This document shows, one piece after another, positions 1-8,704 of a stretch of DNA of 64,000 bases. The notes under the pieces were generated by a model, which made no database searches, was not told where the DNA came from, and saw nothing but the letters and a program-made list of their open reading frames with translations. A program made the translations under genes and the position numbers. Position 1 is the first letter of the stretch. Every line of letters starts with the position of its first letter. Source of the DNA: Streptomyces musisoli (GTDB taxonomy: Bacteria; Actinomycetota; Actinomycetes; Streptomycetales; Streptomycetaceae); the NCBI RefSeq assembly GCF_016741855.1, contig NZ_JAERRH010000006.1, positions 310,001 through 374,000 of the forward strand, read 5' to 3'.

Positions 1-979
1 GGGCCTCGGCGAGCGCGGGGTCGCTGTTGGCCGCGGCGAAGCTGATGACGACCGGCGTGTTGGCCTCGGCCACCACTCCGCCGAGGTCCACGTCCTGGAC
101 CGGGTAGTGGGTGGCGTAGTTGGCGATCGGCGTCTGGTCCCACAGCACGTGATCGATCGCCTCCTCGATCAGCATCCCGGAGTCGCGCCCGCCGGCGCCG
201 GGGGCCAGCAGCAGGAGCAGCGCGTTGCCGATGAGGTTGCGCTCGGGTTCCACGCCCGCGCCCATCAGCATGACCAGCTGGTCCTTGAGTTCCTCGTCGG
301 TGAGTCCCGCGGGGTGCTGGATCAGCCAGGAGGTGACGTCGTCGCCGGGCCGGCGCCGCTTGAGGGCGATCAGTTCCATGAGGCAGGCGGTGAGTTCCTC
401 GTTGGCGCGCAGGGCGTCCTTGCCGTCGAAGATCGCCGACATGGAGCTGGTGAGGGTGTCACCGATGTCCGCCGGGCAGCCGAAGAGCTTGTTGAACAGC
501 AGCAGCGGCAGCAGCTTGGCGTAGTCGTTCAGCAGGTCAGCCCGGCCCCGCTCGCTGAACTGGTCGATGAGGTAGTCGGCGATGGGCTCGACGTCCCGGC
601 GGATCCGGGTGATGTTGAGCCGGGCGAGGCTGTCCGTGACGGCCTTGCGCAGCCGCAGGTGCACGGCACCGTCGGTGAACAGGCAGTTGGGCCGGTACAT
701 CATCATCGGCAGCACCGGGTGGTCCAGCCCGATCCGCCCTTCGTTCAGCGCCTTCCAGCGGCGGGCGTCCCGGGCGAAGAGCGTGGAGTTCTGGAGCACG
801 CGCAGCGCCGTCTCGTGGCCGACGACCAGGGTGGCGTCGATGCCGGGGGCGAGTTCGACCGGCCCGGCCGGACCGTGGGCGCGCAACCGGTCGTAGACCT
901 GGTGGGGGTCGGCGGCGAACGCGGTGTCGTGCATCGGGCATCTGGCCCCGGTGGGGGCGGGGGCTGACTGGGGGTCCAT
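1..979 (-). CDS. cvnE: Conservon cytochrome P450 (CvnE-like, CYP157-like), C-terminus cut by window edge
   Basis: Reads leftwards from an ATG at 979 (MDPQSAPAPTGARCPMHD) and runs off the window, so the heme-Cys loop is not visible. About 326 residues are present, with the P450 B/C helix region and an I-helix segment (MLMGAGVEPERN) in which the usual Thr of AGxxT is replaced. The K-helix position that should read ExxR reads DHVLW (bases 140-154). Loss of ExxR is a known oddity of the CYP157 family, which occurs in Streptomyces conservons. It is the last gene of a cvnABCDE operon, 49 bp after cvnD. Likely substrate unknown; it may act as a partner of the conservon signalling complex. Confidence 0.9.
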   Translation of the reverse strand, partial: MDPQSAPAPTGARCPMHDTAFAADPHQVYDRLRAHGPAGPVELAPGIDATLVVGHETALRVLQNSTLFARDARRWKALNEGRIGLDHPVLPMMMYRPNCLFTDGAVHLRLRKAVTDSLARLNITRIRRDVEPIADYLIDQFSERGRADLLNDYAKLLPLLLFNKLFGCPADIGDTLTSSMSAIFDGKDALRANEELTACLMELIALKRRRPGDDVTSWLIQHPAGLTDEELKDQLVMLMGAGVEPERNLIGNALLLLLAPGAGGRDSGMLIEEAIDHVLWDQTPIANYATHYPVQDVDLGGVVAEANTPVVISFAAANSDPALAEA

Positions 980-1028
980 GAGGTTCCTTCTGCTGGCTCC
1001 GGGCCGTAGGTCCGGGCGGATGGGCGTG

Positions 1029-1631
1029 TCAGGCGGCTCGGGTGAGCAGGTGACGCACGAGCGCGATCAGCGCGTGGGCGGAGGACTGCCGGTCACGCGC
1101 GTCGCAGTAGACGACGGGGGTGTCGGGGAGCAGGTCGAGCGCCTCGCGCACCTCCGCCTCCTCGTACACCGTGCCCGGCGCGAAGCCGTTGACCGCGATG
1201 GCGTACTCCAGGCCGTACCGCTCGACGAGGTCGATGACGGGGAAGGTCTCCTCCAGCCGTCCGGGATCGACCAGCAGCAGCGCCCCCAGCGCGCCACGGG
1301 CCATGTCCTCCCACAGCTGCATGAAACGCTGCTGCCCGGGGGTGCCGAACAGGTACAGCACGAGGTCGTCGCTGAGTGTCAGACGGCCGAAGTCCAGCGC
1401 CACGGTGGTGGTGGTCTTCTCCGTCACGCCCCTGAGGTCGTCCACGTGGAGGGACGCCTGCGTCATCTTCTCCTCGGTGCGCAGCGGGGTGATCTCCGAG
1501 AGCGAGCCGATGAAGGTCGTCTTGCCCACGGCGAAGTGCCCGACGACCAGGATCTTGGCGGCATTGGTCACCGCGCTGGAGACGTATATGGATCCAGGGG
1601 CCGTCTCAGCCGATGAGGGATTGGAGTCCAT
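1029..1631 (-). CDS. cvnD: Conservon GTPase CvnD
   Basis: 200 aa Ras-like small GTPase (ATP/GTP-binding protein family). Visible: P-loop GHFAVGKT (about residues 31-38), G3-like GTPGQQRF, and a non-canonical G4 (VNGF instead of NKxD), as is usual in this bacterial subfamily. The gene overlaps the end of cvnC by 26 bp, so the two are probably translationally coupled. In conservons CvnD is thought to work with the kinase-like CvnA and the roadblock protein CvnB as a membrane-associated complex resembling a eukaryotic G-protein system; that role is family knowledge, not seen here. Confidence 0.95.
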   Translation of the reverse strand: MDSNPSSAETAPGSIYVSSAVTNAAKILVVGHFAVGKTTFIGSLSEITPLRTEEKMTQASLHVDDLRGVTEKTTTTVALDFGRLTLSDDLVLYLFGTPGQQRFMQLWEDMARGALGALLLVDPGRLEETFPVIDLVERYGLEYAIAVNGFAPGTVYEEAEVREALDLLPDTPVVYCDARDRQSSAHALIALVRHLLTRAA

Positions 1632-1980
1632 TCAGAACCTTCTCGAGGGTCGCTCTGTCAACGTTCTGAGCCCTTGGCGGCTCGGCGCGGCGCAGGAGGT
1701 GTCCCTGCTCGAATAAGTCGGTCAGCAGCAGCCGGGCCACCCCCACCGGCAGTCCCACGTGTCCGGCCACCTCGGCGACCGACAGGTAGCCGCCCGCACA
1801 CAGGTTCCAGATGGCCATCACCTCGGGACCGGCTCCCAGCGGACGGATCCGCTCGGGAGCCAGCGTGACCAGGGTGTGCAGCGCCAGGTCGTCCGCGTCC
1901 GGCAGCGTGCGGCCGCCGGTGATGACGTAGGAGCGGACGAAATCACTGGTGACAGAGGCTTCCTCACCCGGCGTCGTCAT
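1606..1980 (-). CDS. cvnC: Conservon DUF742 protein CvnC (contains a TTA codon)
   Basis: 124 aa protein of the DUF742 family, the third member of conservons. It has a winged-helix-like core (VAEVAGHVGLPVGVARLLL). ATG at 1980 overlaps the cvnB stop by 4 bp. Codon TTA (Leu of TDLFEQ) is read at 1716-1714. TTA is very rare in Streptomyces and needs the bldA tRNA, so full translation of cvnC, and through coupling of cvnD, may depend on bldA and development. Confidence 0.93.
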   Translation of the reverse strand: MTTPGEEASVTSDFVRSYVITGGRTLPDADDLALHTLVTLAPERIRPLGAGPEVMAIWNLCAGGYLSVAEVAGHVGLPVGVARLLLTDLFEQGHLLRRAEPPRAQNVDRATLEKVLNGLQSLIG

Positions 1981-2378
1981 GCGTGCGCACCGCTGTCCGT
2001 GCGCGGTGCCACACTCATCGCTTTGCTCAGGGAGACCACCGTCTTCTGCATGCGGAAGGACATGGCCTCCATGTCGACGTCCAGCGCGGCCGAGACGGCG
2101 AGGTACGCGCCCTGGCCCGCGGCGATCAGGAAGATCCAGCCGCCGTCGTACTCCAGCAGGGTCTGCTTCCAGATGCCGTGTCCCGCTCCCACGAACCCCG
2201 CGACGGCACGGCTCAGCGACTGCATGGAACTCATCGCGGCGGCGTTCGTCTCCGCGTCGTCCCGCCCGATGTCGTCCGAGCGCTGCAACAGCAGGCCGTC
2301 ACCCGAGACGAGGACGGCGTGCCGGGCTCCGCGCACCTCGAGCACGTCGTTCAGCACCCAGGACAGGTCGGTCTTCAC
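1977..2378 (-). CDS. cvnB: Conservon roadblock/LC7 protein CvnB
   Basis: 133 aa roadblock/LC7-domain protein, starting GTG (KTDLSWVLNDVLEV). The fold is the one used by MglB-type GTPase regulators, so it is the likely regulator of the CvnD GTPase. It overlaps cvnA by 4 bp (GTGA) and cvnC by 4 bp (ATGA), showing tight operon structure. Confidence 0.95.
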   Translation of the reverse strand: MKTDLSWVLNDVLEVRGARHAVLVSGDGLLLQRSDDIGRDDAETNAAAMSSMQSLSRAVAGFVGAGHGIWKQTLLEYDGGWIFLIAAGQGAYLAVSAALDVDMEAMSFRMQKTVVSLSKAMSVAPRTDSGAHA

Positions 2379-3577
2379 TTGTCGTCAGATCCTTCCGTGG
2401 TGTTCGTGGTGCGACCGAGCTGAGTTCCGCGCGCGAATGCCCCGAGCCGTGACGCCGTCACCTCGCTGACCGGCTGGGGCGTCCCCTCCTGACCGGCGGC
2501 GTCGAGGGCGGGGACCACCGTGACGGAGCCGTTGCGGCGCCGGCGCTTGGGCAGCCCGCCCGAGGTGGTTCCCACCACGTGCGAGGGGCCCACGACCGGG
2601 ACCGGCGCGAGGCGCTGGGGCGCGGCCTCCGCGCCCGCGGTGTCGTGGGCGTCGACAGCCGGGGAAGGAGCATCGGCCGCGAGGAGGCTTTCGGGCACAC
2701 GAATCACTGCACGCACTCCGCCATAGGGGGATACGGAGCCGACGGAGACGGCGAAGCCGTAGCGGGCGGCGAGCATGCCGCACACGGCGAAGCCGAACCG
2801 CGGCGGATCGCCGAGCCCGGTGATGTCGACGGGACCGTCCACGGACAGCAGGGACGCCGCCCGGTCCTTGGTCTCCTGGTCCATGCCGAGGCCGGCGTCG
2901 TCCACGATGAAACACAAACCGGTCGGTACGGTCTGGATGTTGACCTCGACCGGCGTTCCGGGCGCACTGTAGTTCGTCGCGTTGTCCAGCAGTTCGGCCA
3001 GCACGACGGCCACCGGCTCGACCGCCTTGCCGACGAGCGAGACGTTCACCTGCGAGTGGACGCTGACCCGGTTGAAGTCCCTGATCCTGCCCTGGGCGCT
3101 GCGGGCGACGTCGTAGACCGTGGCGGCGCCGTCGCGCCTGCCCAGCCAGCCGCCGCACAGCACGGAGATGCCCTTGGCGCGGCGGCCGAACTGGCTGCCG
3201 GTGTGGTCGACCGTCATCAGGTCGCCCAGGACGTCCGTGGTGTCGCCGTACTTCTTCAGCAGGTCGTCGAGGAGCACCTGCTGCTCCTCGGCGAGGGACT
3301 GGAGCGTTCCCATGGCGGACTTCAGCACCGCCTTGGTCGCCGCCTCCGCGTCCGCGCGTACGTCGGCCAGGTCCCGCTGATGCTGTGCGGTCAGCGCGGC
3401 GATGTGCGTGTGGAGCTGGCCGACGTCGCCGCGGGCCTCTCCCAGTCCTGTCTCCAGGTCCTTCCTCGTTCTTCGGAGAGCCATGTTGGTCCTCCGGGCC
3501 CGCATCACCGCGACGACCGCAGCGATGAGCACCACCAGCAAGATCCACAGCAGTGGATCCGTGGTCAATGACGTCAT
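2375..3577 (-). CDS. cvnA: Conservon histidine-kinase-like sensor CvnA
   Basis: About 400 aa. One N-terminal membrane helix (LLWILLVVLIAAVVAVM), a coiled-coil-like stretch, then a HATPase domain with N-box AELLDNATNYSAPGTP and G-box DDAGLGMD, and a basic/polar tail. No clear phosphoacceptor H-box is seen, as usual in conservons. I prefer the ATG at 3577 (MTSLTTD, preceded by GAAGAGAG) over the ATG at 3598. First gene of the cvn operon. Upstream of 3600 lies an AT-richer stretch with a possible -10 (TAAGAT, complement of 3689-3694) but no convincing -35. Confidence 0.93.
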   Translation of the reverse strand: MTSLTTDPLLWILLVVLIAAVVAVMRARRTNMALRRTRKDLETGLGEARGDVGQLHTHIAALTAQHQRDLADVRADAEAATKAVLKSAMGTLQSLAEEQQVLLDDLLKKYGDTTDVLGDLMTVDHTGSQFGRRAKGISVLCGGWLGRRDGAATVYDVARSAQGRIRDFNRVSVHSQVNVSLVGKAVEPVAVVLAELLDNATNYSAPGTPVEVNIQTVPTGLCFIVDDAGLGMDQETKDRAASLLSVDGPVDITGLGDPPRFGFAVCGMLAARYGFAVSVGSVSPYGGVRAVIRVPESLLAADAPSPAVDAHDTAGAEAAPQRLAPVPVVGPSHVVGTTSGGLPKRRRRNGSVTVVPALDAAGQEGTPQPVSEVTASRLGAFARGTQLGRTTNTTEGSDDK

Positions 3578-3806
3578 GAGACTCTCTTCAAGTCGCATCG
3601 CGCCAGGAGCATGAGAGCGCGATGGTGCCTTTGACTGTCCCCCAGACGCGTTCGTGACACGCCGTCAGCCCACTGAAAAGTGTGATGATCTTATCAGTCG
3701 TACAGACACAACCAGCTTGCACCGAGCCTCACTTGAGACGTCACGAAACCCACACACCCCCGTCACCCGCCCGTCGGGCGGCCGCTGCCGGGAGTGCGGG
3801 GCCGGC

Positions 3807-4931
3807 TCAGCGCGGCCACACCCCCGTGGCCAGGAAAGAGTCGATCGCCGCCGCGTACGGCGCGATGTCCAGGCCCTGCTCCGCGAGCCAGGCGTCCGAG
3901 TAGTACTTGTCCAGGTACCGGTCCCCCGGGTCGCACAGCAGGGTCACGACACTGCCCGTACGCCCCTCGGCCACCATCTCGGCGACGATCTTCAGCGCGC
4001 TCCACAGTCCGGTGCCCGTGGAGCCGCCCGCCTTGCGGCCGATGGCCCCCTCCAGCGCCCGCACCGCGGCGACGCTGGCCGCGTCCGGCACCTTCATCAT
4101 CCGGTCGATCGCGCCGGGCACGAAGCTCGGCTCCATGCGCGGCCGGCCGATGCCCTCGATCCGGGAGCCGCAGTCGCAGGTGACGTCCGGGTCGCCGGCG
4201 GTCCAGCCCTCGAAGAAACAGGAGTTGTCCGGATCGGCCACACAGATCCGGGTGTCGTACTGCATGTAGTGGACATAGCGGGCGAGGGTGGCGGAGGTGC
4301 CGCCGGTGCCCGCCGTGGCGACGATCCAGGCCGGCTCCGGGAACCGCTCCAACTGGAGCTGACGGAAGATGGATTCGGCGATGTTGTTGTTGCCGCGCCA
4401 GTCCGTGGCCCGCTCGGCGTAGGTGAACTGGTCCATGTAGTGGCCGCCGGTCTCCACCGCGAGGCGGGCGGACTCCTCGTACATCTTCCGGGAGTCGTCC
4501 ACGAAGTGGCACCGGCCGCCGTGGAACTCAATGAGGCGGATCTTCTCGGCGCTGGTCGTGCGCGGCATCACCGCGATGAAGGGCACGCCGATCAGCTTGG
4601 CGAAGTAGGCCTCGGACACCGCCGTCGAGCCGCTGGACGCCTCGATGACCGGGCGGTCCGGCCGGATCCAGCCATTGCACAGGCCGTAGAGGAACAGGGA
4701 ACGGGCGAGCCGGTGCTTGAGGCTGCCGGTCGGATGGGTGGACTCGTCCTTCAGATAGAGGTCGATACCCCAGCGCTCGGGCAGCGGGAAGCGCAGCAGG
4801 TGGGTGTCCGCCGATCTGTTGGCGTCGGCCTGAACCTTGCGAACGGCTTCTTTCAGCCATGCGCGGTACGCGGGATCACTGCGGTCGACGTCGAGAGTGG
4901 CGCCGGTCCTGGTCTGGGGAGTGGTGCTCAC
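3807..4931 (-). CDS. PLP-dependent cysteine synthase-family enzyme, Cds1-like (L-cysteine desulfhydrase)
   Basis: 374 aa fold-type II PLP enzyme. The PLP lysine motif is in HPTGSLKHRLARS, with the substrate loop SSGSTAVSEAY. Sequence pattern (KDESTHPTGSLKHR, SADTHLLRF) matches the mycobacterial Cds1 (Rv3684) group rather than CysK/CysM, suggesting breakdown of cysteine to H2S, pyruvate and ammonia; this is by family resemblance. The GTG at 4931 has an AAGGAG box 7 bases upstream, so longer starts are unlikely. Not in an operon with its neighbours. Confidence 0.85.
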   Translation of the reverse strand: MSTTPQTRTGATLDVDRSDPAYRAWLKEAVRKVQADANRSADTHLLRFPLPERWGIDLYLKDESTHPTGSLKHRLARSLFLYGLCNGWIRPDRPVIEASSGSTAVSEAYFAKLIGVPFIAVMPRTTSAEKIRLIEFHGGRCHFVDDSRKMYEESARLAVETGGHYMDQFTYAERATDWRGNNNIAESIFRQLQLERFPEPAWIVATAGTGGTSATLARYVHYMQYDTRICVADPDNSCFFEGWTAGDPDVTCDCGSRIEGIGRPRMEPSFVPGAIDRMMKVPDAASVAAVRALEGAIGRKAGGSTGTGLWSALKIVAEMVAEGRTGSVVTLLCDPGDRYLDKYYSDAWLAEQGLDIAPYAAAIDSFLATGVWPR

Positions 4932-5245
4932 GGAGGGGCTCCTTACGCTCGTCGCCGACGGCGCCTCACGCGGGCCGGCAGATCGAGCATAGGCACCTTT
5001 CCCACGCCTTCCCACCTGCATAAACGCATCTTTGAGCCATTCAAAGGACTACTGGGGCACGCACGTGCGAGCCCCCTGGGGGCGCATGGGCGGAAGTGCT
5101 CCGGGCGCCTGTCACGGGCGCCCCGCGTGTACTGGTGCTTCACGCCGCGCCGGGGCAGACTGCACGCGACGGGACGACCTGTCCCGAACGGGCGCGCACA
5201 CGGAAACACGGAAACACGGGAACACCCGCGAGGGGGCGGCGAGAC
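4932..5245. other. Intergenic region between divergent genes
   Basis: No convincing gene. Holds the 5' regions of the minus-strand Cds1-like gene and the plus-strand small protein. Just before the latter is a short direct repeat of ACACGGAA units (about 5199-5225). I see no strong promoter or hairpin. Confidence 0.6.
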
Positions 5246-5569
5246 ATGGCGGAGCCGGAGTTCACTGCCACAGGCGTGCGAATCGGCAAACGCCTGCGTT
5301 CGCTCACCCGGGCCGGACAGGTCCGGATCAGCGACGGCAGGCTGCAGCTGCTCAACAGCTACGGCAGCGAGATCGACAGCGCGCCGGTGCAGGCGGTGCG
5401 CGCCTCCACGCCGTGGTTCGTGCCGGACGACCGCGCGCTGGCCGACGTCAACGGCACGCGGTACCTGCTGACGCTGGGCGAGCACGACCCCGCCCCCGGC
5501 CGGCCGGGGGCGCCCGCCGCCCGGCGGTTCGTCGAGGCGGTCCGCCGGGCGGCGGGAGGCGGCGGCTGA
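5246..5569 (+). CDS. Small hypothetical actinobacterial protein
   Basis: 107 aa, unrecognised. Contains a repeated beta-strand pattern (QVRISDGRLQLLNSYGSEI, TRYLLTLGEHD) and a basic start (RIGKRLRSLTRAGQ), with no signal peptide or membrane segment. GC3 bias supports coding. ATG at 5246 preceded by GGGGGCGGCGAG. Stands alone between the Cds1-like gene and the anti-sigma ATPase. Confidence 0.65.
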   Translation: MAEPEFTATGVRIGKRLRSLTRAGQVRISDGRLQLLNSYGSEIDSAPVQAVRASTPWFVPDDRALADVNGTRYLLTLGEHDPAPGRPGAPAARRFVEAVRRAAGGGG

Positions 5570-5775
5570 GCGACGCGCCGTCGCGGCGAGTTGCGGGAGC
5601 GCATCCGCTGCGTCACGCTGGTCTCACGTCACTCTGGGTTTACCGGCGATAACGCTGCGAACCAGCCCGCCGGCCACGACAGCAGGCGGACGTTTGGACG
5701 CAAGCACCCTGCTGGATCCGTTGTTCTCCGTGTTTATTCCGGTCCCTCCGGACCTCACATCGGGGAGTCGCAGCC

Positions 5776-6495
5776 GTGATCAGTCACCCAAGCAGGCACT
5801 GCACGGTGGAGCTCCAAGCCCTGCCGTCGCGGATCGGCCAGGTCCGCAGAATCGTATCTGCGCAGTTGCGCTACTGGCATCTGGACCCCTTGATAGACCG
5901 GGCCGCGCTCGGTGTGACGGAGCTGTTGAGCAACGTCCACCGGCATGCCAGGCCCGACAAGTCGTGCACCGTCGAACTGGAGTTGCTGCCGGACCGGCTC
6001 ACGGTCTCGGTACGCGACCACGATCCCCGTCTTCCGGTACCGGCCGACGCCGCGGCCGCGCCGGACGCCACGCCCCTGGCCACGTGCGGACGGGGCCTGG
6101 CGATGGTGGCCGCGGTGAGCGAGAGCTGGGGCGCGCGGCCGGACGGCGAGAACGGCAAGGTCGTGTGGTTCACGCTGCCGGCCCCCGCGGCGGCCCCCGG
6201 CCGTCCGGCCCGGTCGCCGCGGGGCGCGGCGAGGCCGGCAACCACGCCCGCGCCCGTCACGGCAGGGGCCGTGGCGTCGGCGGGGGCCTCGGTAGCGGCG
6301 GGCGTCCCGGCGGGGACCGCTGTACCGCCGGGCGCTGTCCGCCCGGGAGCCCCGGTGCCCGCCGGCGCCCAGGTTCCGGCCGTGGCCGTGGTGAACGCGG
6401 CTTCCGCGCCCGCCTCGGCCCCCATGCCCGCCGCGGGGCCCGCCTCCCCCGCGGCCGGGGCACCGGCTCCCGCCCGGTCCGCCGTCTCCGGCTGA
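5776..6495 (+). CDS. Anti-sigma-factor-type ATP-binding protein (RsbW/SpoIIAB-like HATPase)
   Basis: 239 aa starting GTG. HATPase_c_2 domain over residues about 10-135: N-box VTELLSNVHRHA, G1 VRDHDPRLP, G2 TCGRGLAMVAAVSESWG. Such single-domain kinases usually bind and phosphorylate anti-anti-sigma factors. The last 100 residues are an Ala/Pro/Val low-complexity tail not needed for the fold, an odd extension compared with typical 140-150 aa members. No cognate sigma or STAS gene is adjacent. Confidence 0.85.
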   Translation: MISHPSRHCTVELQALPSRIGQVRRIVSAQLRYWHLDPLIDRAALGVTELLSNVHRHARPDKSCTVELELLPDRLTVSVRDHDPRLPVPADAAAAPDATPLATCGRGLAMVAAVSESWGARPDGENGKVVWFTLPAPAAAPGRPARSPRGAARPATTPAPVTAGAVASAGASVAAGVPAGTAVPPGAVRPGAPVPAGAQVPAVAVVNAASAPASAPMPAAGPASPAAGAPAPARSAVSG

Positions 6496-6607
6496 CCGGG
6501 CGGGGACCACCCCCGCAGCGAAGGCGAACTGCACGGCGGTGTCGCCGCCGCCGTACACCGTCACGGCGTCCGTCACGCGGCCGCGGTCCCTTCCGCGGTC
6601 GCCGTGG

Positions 6608-6898
6608 TCATGCCGCACCGCCCTTGCCCATGCGGCCGAACTGCTCCTCCAGGACGGACAGGCGGCGCCAGTACTCGTCCTCGTCGATCTCTCCTGAGGC
6701 GAAGCGGCGGCCGAGGACCGCGAGCGGCGAGTCGCCCGCCGGACGTCCCGCGTCCACCGGCCGCCAGGGGCCGCCGCGCCCGCGCCAGGCGGTGCGGCGC
6801 AGGACGGTGACGGCGCCGATCACGACGGCCGCCCAGATCAGCGGGAAGAACAGGATCCACGGGCCGGGCCCGCCGTCCCAGTTGGCCAGGGTCTGCAT
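6608..6898 (-). CDS. Small membrane protein with SHOCT domain
   Basis: 96 aa. One membrane helix near the N-terminus (PWILFFPLIWAAVVIGAVTV) and a C-terminal SHOCT motif (LGRRFASGEIDEDEYWRRLSVLEE). SHOCT segments often sit at the end of membrane or oligomeric proteins; function unknown. Convergent with the anti-sigma ATPase and divergent from the TetR gene. Confidence 0.8.
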   Translation of the reverse strand: MQTLANWDGGPGPWILFFPLIWAAVVIGAVTVLRRTAWRGRGGPWRPVDAGRPAGDSPLAVLGRRFASGEIDEDEYWRRLSVLEEQFGRMGKGGAA

Positions 6899-7078
6899 CT
6901 CGGGTCATCTCCCTCGTCGGTTCGGGTCTTCGGGTGATGTTCCGAGGCTCCCTCCGGCAGGGGGTCCGGGTCGTCGTGCGGCCGGCGGCACCACGCGTAC
7001 CGCCCGGGGAGTACGGCGCCGTGGCACGGCTGCTCCCGTGGACGCACCGCGGGCCGGCGACGCACGGACTGGCGCTCT

Positions 7079-7096
7079 GTAACTACTAGTATGTAC
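7079..7096. promoter_or_regulatory. Probable operator of the TetR regulator
   Basis: Near-perfect dyad GTA-NN-TACTAGTA-NN-TAC centred 18 bases before the TetR start at 7106. It is the kind of 16-18 bp palindrome bound by TetR dimers and suggests autoregulation plus control of the operon. Because it covers the ATG at 7091, that upstream ATG is unlikely to be the start. Confidence 0.65.
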
Positions 7097-7105
7097 AGTA
7101 AGGGC

Positions 7106-7681
7106 ATGAGCACCTCGGAACGACTGATCGAATCGACCCGCGAGCTGCTGTGGGAGCGCGGGTACGTGGGCACCAGCCCCAAGGCGATCCTGGAGCGCGC
7201 GGGGGCCGGCCAGGGCAGCATGTACCACCACTTCAAGGGCAAGCCCGATCTCGCCCTGGCCGCGATCCGGCGCACCGCCGAGGAACTGCGGGCCACCGCC
7301 GAGGCCGTTCTCGGCGGTCCGGGCACGCCGTACGAGCGCATCGAGGCGTACCTGCTGCGCGAGCGTGACGTGCTGCGGGGCTGCCCGGTCGGCCGGCTCA
7401 CCATGGACCCGGACGTGATCGCGAGCGAGGAGCTGCGCGCACCGGTCGACGAGACGATCGCCGCCATCCGCGGGCGGATCGCGGACATCGTCGAAGAGGG
7501 CAAGCGGCGGGGGCAGTTCGCGCCCGGCCTCGACGGCGAGGAGATCGCCGCCGCCGTCCTCGCGACCGTGCAGGGCGGCTACGTCCTGGCCCGCGCCTCC
7601 GGATCCCCCGCCGCTTTCGACGCCGGCGTACGCGGCCTGCTCTCCCTGCTCGCGCCGCCGGCCCCAGGACAGGAGAACTGA
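7106..7681 (+). CDS. TetR/AcrR family transcriptional regulator
   Basis: 191 aa from ATG 7106 (MSTSERLIESTRELL). N-terminal helix-turn-helix: YVGTSPKAILERAGAGQGSMYHHF. The C-terminal half is an all-helical ligand domain. First gene of an operon with the cupin, DUF4865 and phosphotriesterase-like genes; the cupin GTG follows 4 bp after its stop. Likely repressor of this small catabolic or detoxification operon. Confidence 0.92.
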   Translation: MSTSERLIESTRELLWERGYVGTSPKAILERAGAGQGSMYHHFKGKPDLALAAIRRTAEELRATAEAVLGGPGTPYERIEAYLLRERDVLRGCPVGRLTMDPDVIASEELRAPVDETIAAIRGRIADIVEEGKRRGQFAPGLDGEEIAAAVLATVQGGYVLARASGSPAAFDAGVRGLLSLLAPPAPGQEN

Positions 7682-7685
7682 CTCA

Positions 7686-8096
7686 GTGCACATCACCAGA
7701 CGGCGTCCCGACACCCGGCAGGGCCCGGCGGAGAACTTCACCGGCACGGTCTGGCTGGACGAGATAGCCGCTCCCGCCGCGCCGTCCCGGCTGCGCATGT
7801 TCAACGTCCACTTCGCACCCGGTGCGCACACGGCCTGGCACCGGCACCCGCACGGGCAGGTGCTGCACGTCCTGGAGGGCGAGGGGCTGGTGCAGCGCCG
7901 GGGCGGTGAGGTGGAGGAGATCCGGGCGGGCGACACGGTGTGGATCGAGCCGGACGAATGGCACTGGCACGGCGCCGGTCCCCGCACCTTCATGACCCAC
8001 CTGGCGGTCGTGGAGGCCGCCGCGGACGGCACCACCGTGGACTGGGGCCGCCATGTCCGCGCCGACGGCCGCCCCGTCTCCGCCCGGCCCGCCTGA
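7686..8096 (+). CDS. Cupin-domain protein
   Basis: 136 aa single cupin barrel. Metal-ligand motifs: AWHRHPHGQVLHVLEGEG (cupin 1) and EWHWHGAGP (cupin 2). Members of this group include small mandelonitrile-lyase-like and quercetinase-like enzymes; substrate not deducible. GTG start with AGGAGA overlapping the end of the TetR gene, so co-translated with it. Confidence 0.88.
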   Translation: MHITRRRPDTRQGPAENFTGTVWLDEIAAPAAPSRLRMFNVHFAPGAHTAWHRHPHGQVLHVLEGEGLVQRRGGEVEEIRAGDTVWIEPDEWHWHGAGPRTFMTHLAVVEAAADGTTVDWGRHVRADGRPVSARPA

Positions 8097-8125
8097 ACAC
8101 GCCCGCCACGACGGAAGGAACCCCG

Positions 8126-8704
8126 ATGCACGCCTTGCAGTACGAGTCGACCCTCCCGGCCGACTACGACATGGGCATCATCCGCGCGCGGGTGGCCCGC
8201 GTCAGCCCCCTGCTGGAGGACTGGGAGGGCCTCGGCTTCAAGAGCTACCTGGTACGCGAACGCGGGGTGCACGGCTCCCCGGTGAACCAGTACGCGCCGT
8301 TCTACCTGTGGAACACCGTCGAGGGCATGAACCGCTTCCTGTGGGGCGGCGCCTTTCAGGGGCTCGTCGACGACTTCGGCAGGCCAGCGGTGCGGCAGTG
8401 GACCGGCCTCGGATATGCCGAGGGCGGCGGCACGCGGCCCGCGTTCGCCGTCCGGCGGCGCCGGCCCGTGCCGGAGGGGGTCGAGCTGACGGCCCTGATG
8501 GAGGACGCGGTGGCCGAGGCGGAGGGCCTGGCCGCGCGGGACGGTGCCGTGCTCGCGGCGGCGGCCGTGGACCCGCACCGCTGGGAGCTGGTGCACTTCT
8601 CCCTCTGGGAGCACGACTCCCCCGAGGCCGACGGGGACGTCTTCGAGGTGCTGCACCTGTCCGCACCCGGCCGCGACCGGCTCCCGCGTGGACGGCAGTG
8701 GTGA
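8126..8704 (+). CDS. DUF4865 family protein
   Basis: 192 aa. N-terminus LPADYDMGIIRARV and YAPFYLWNTVEGMNRFLWGG are typical of DUF4865, a family of unknown function often next to TetR regulators. It probably has a ferredoxin-like dimeric barrel. RBS GGAAGGA before ATG 8126. Overlaps the next gene by 4 bp (GTGA). Confidence 0.85.
   Translation: MHALQYESTLPADYDMGIIRARVARVSPLLEDWEGLGFKSYLVRERGVHGSPVNQYAPFYLWNTVEGMNRFLWGGAFQGLVDDFGRPAVRQWTGLGYAEGGGTRPAFAVRRRRPVPEGVELTALMEDAVAEAEGLAARDGAVLAAAAVDPHRWELVHFSLWEHDSPEADGDVFEVLHLSAPGRDRLPRGRQW

Noticed and set aside
6573..6610. Tiny minus-strand ORF (MTTATAEGTAAA) overlapping the SHOCT gene stop
   Set aside because: Only 12 codons, no conserved feature; likely chance despite the ATGA overlap.
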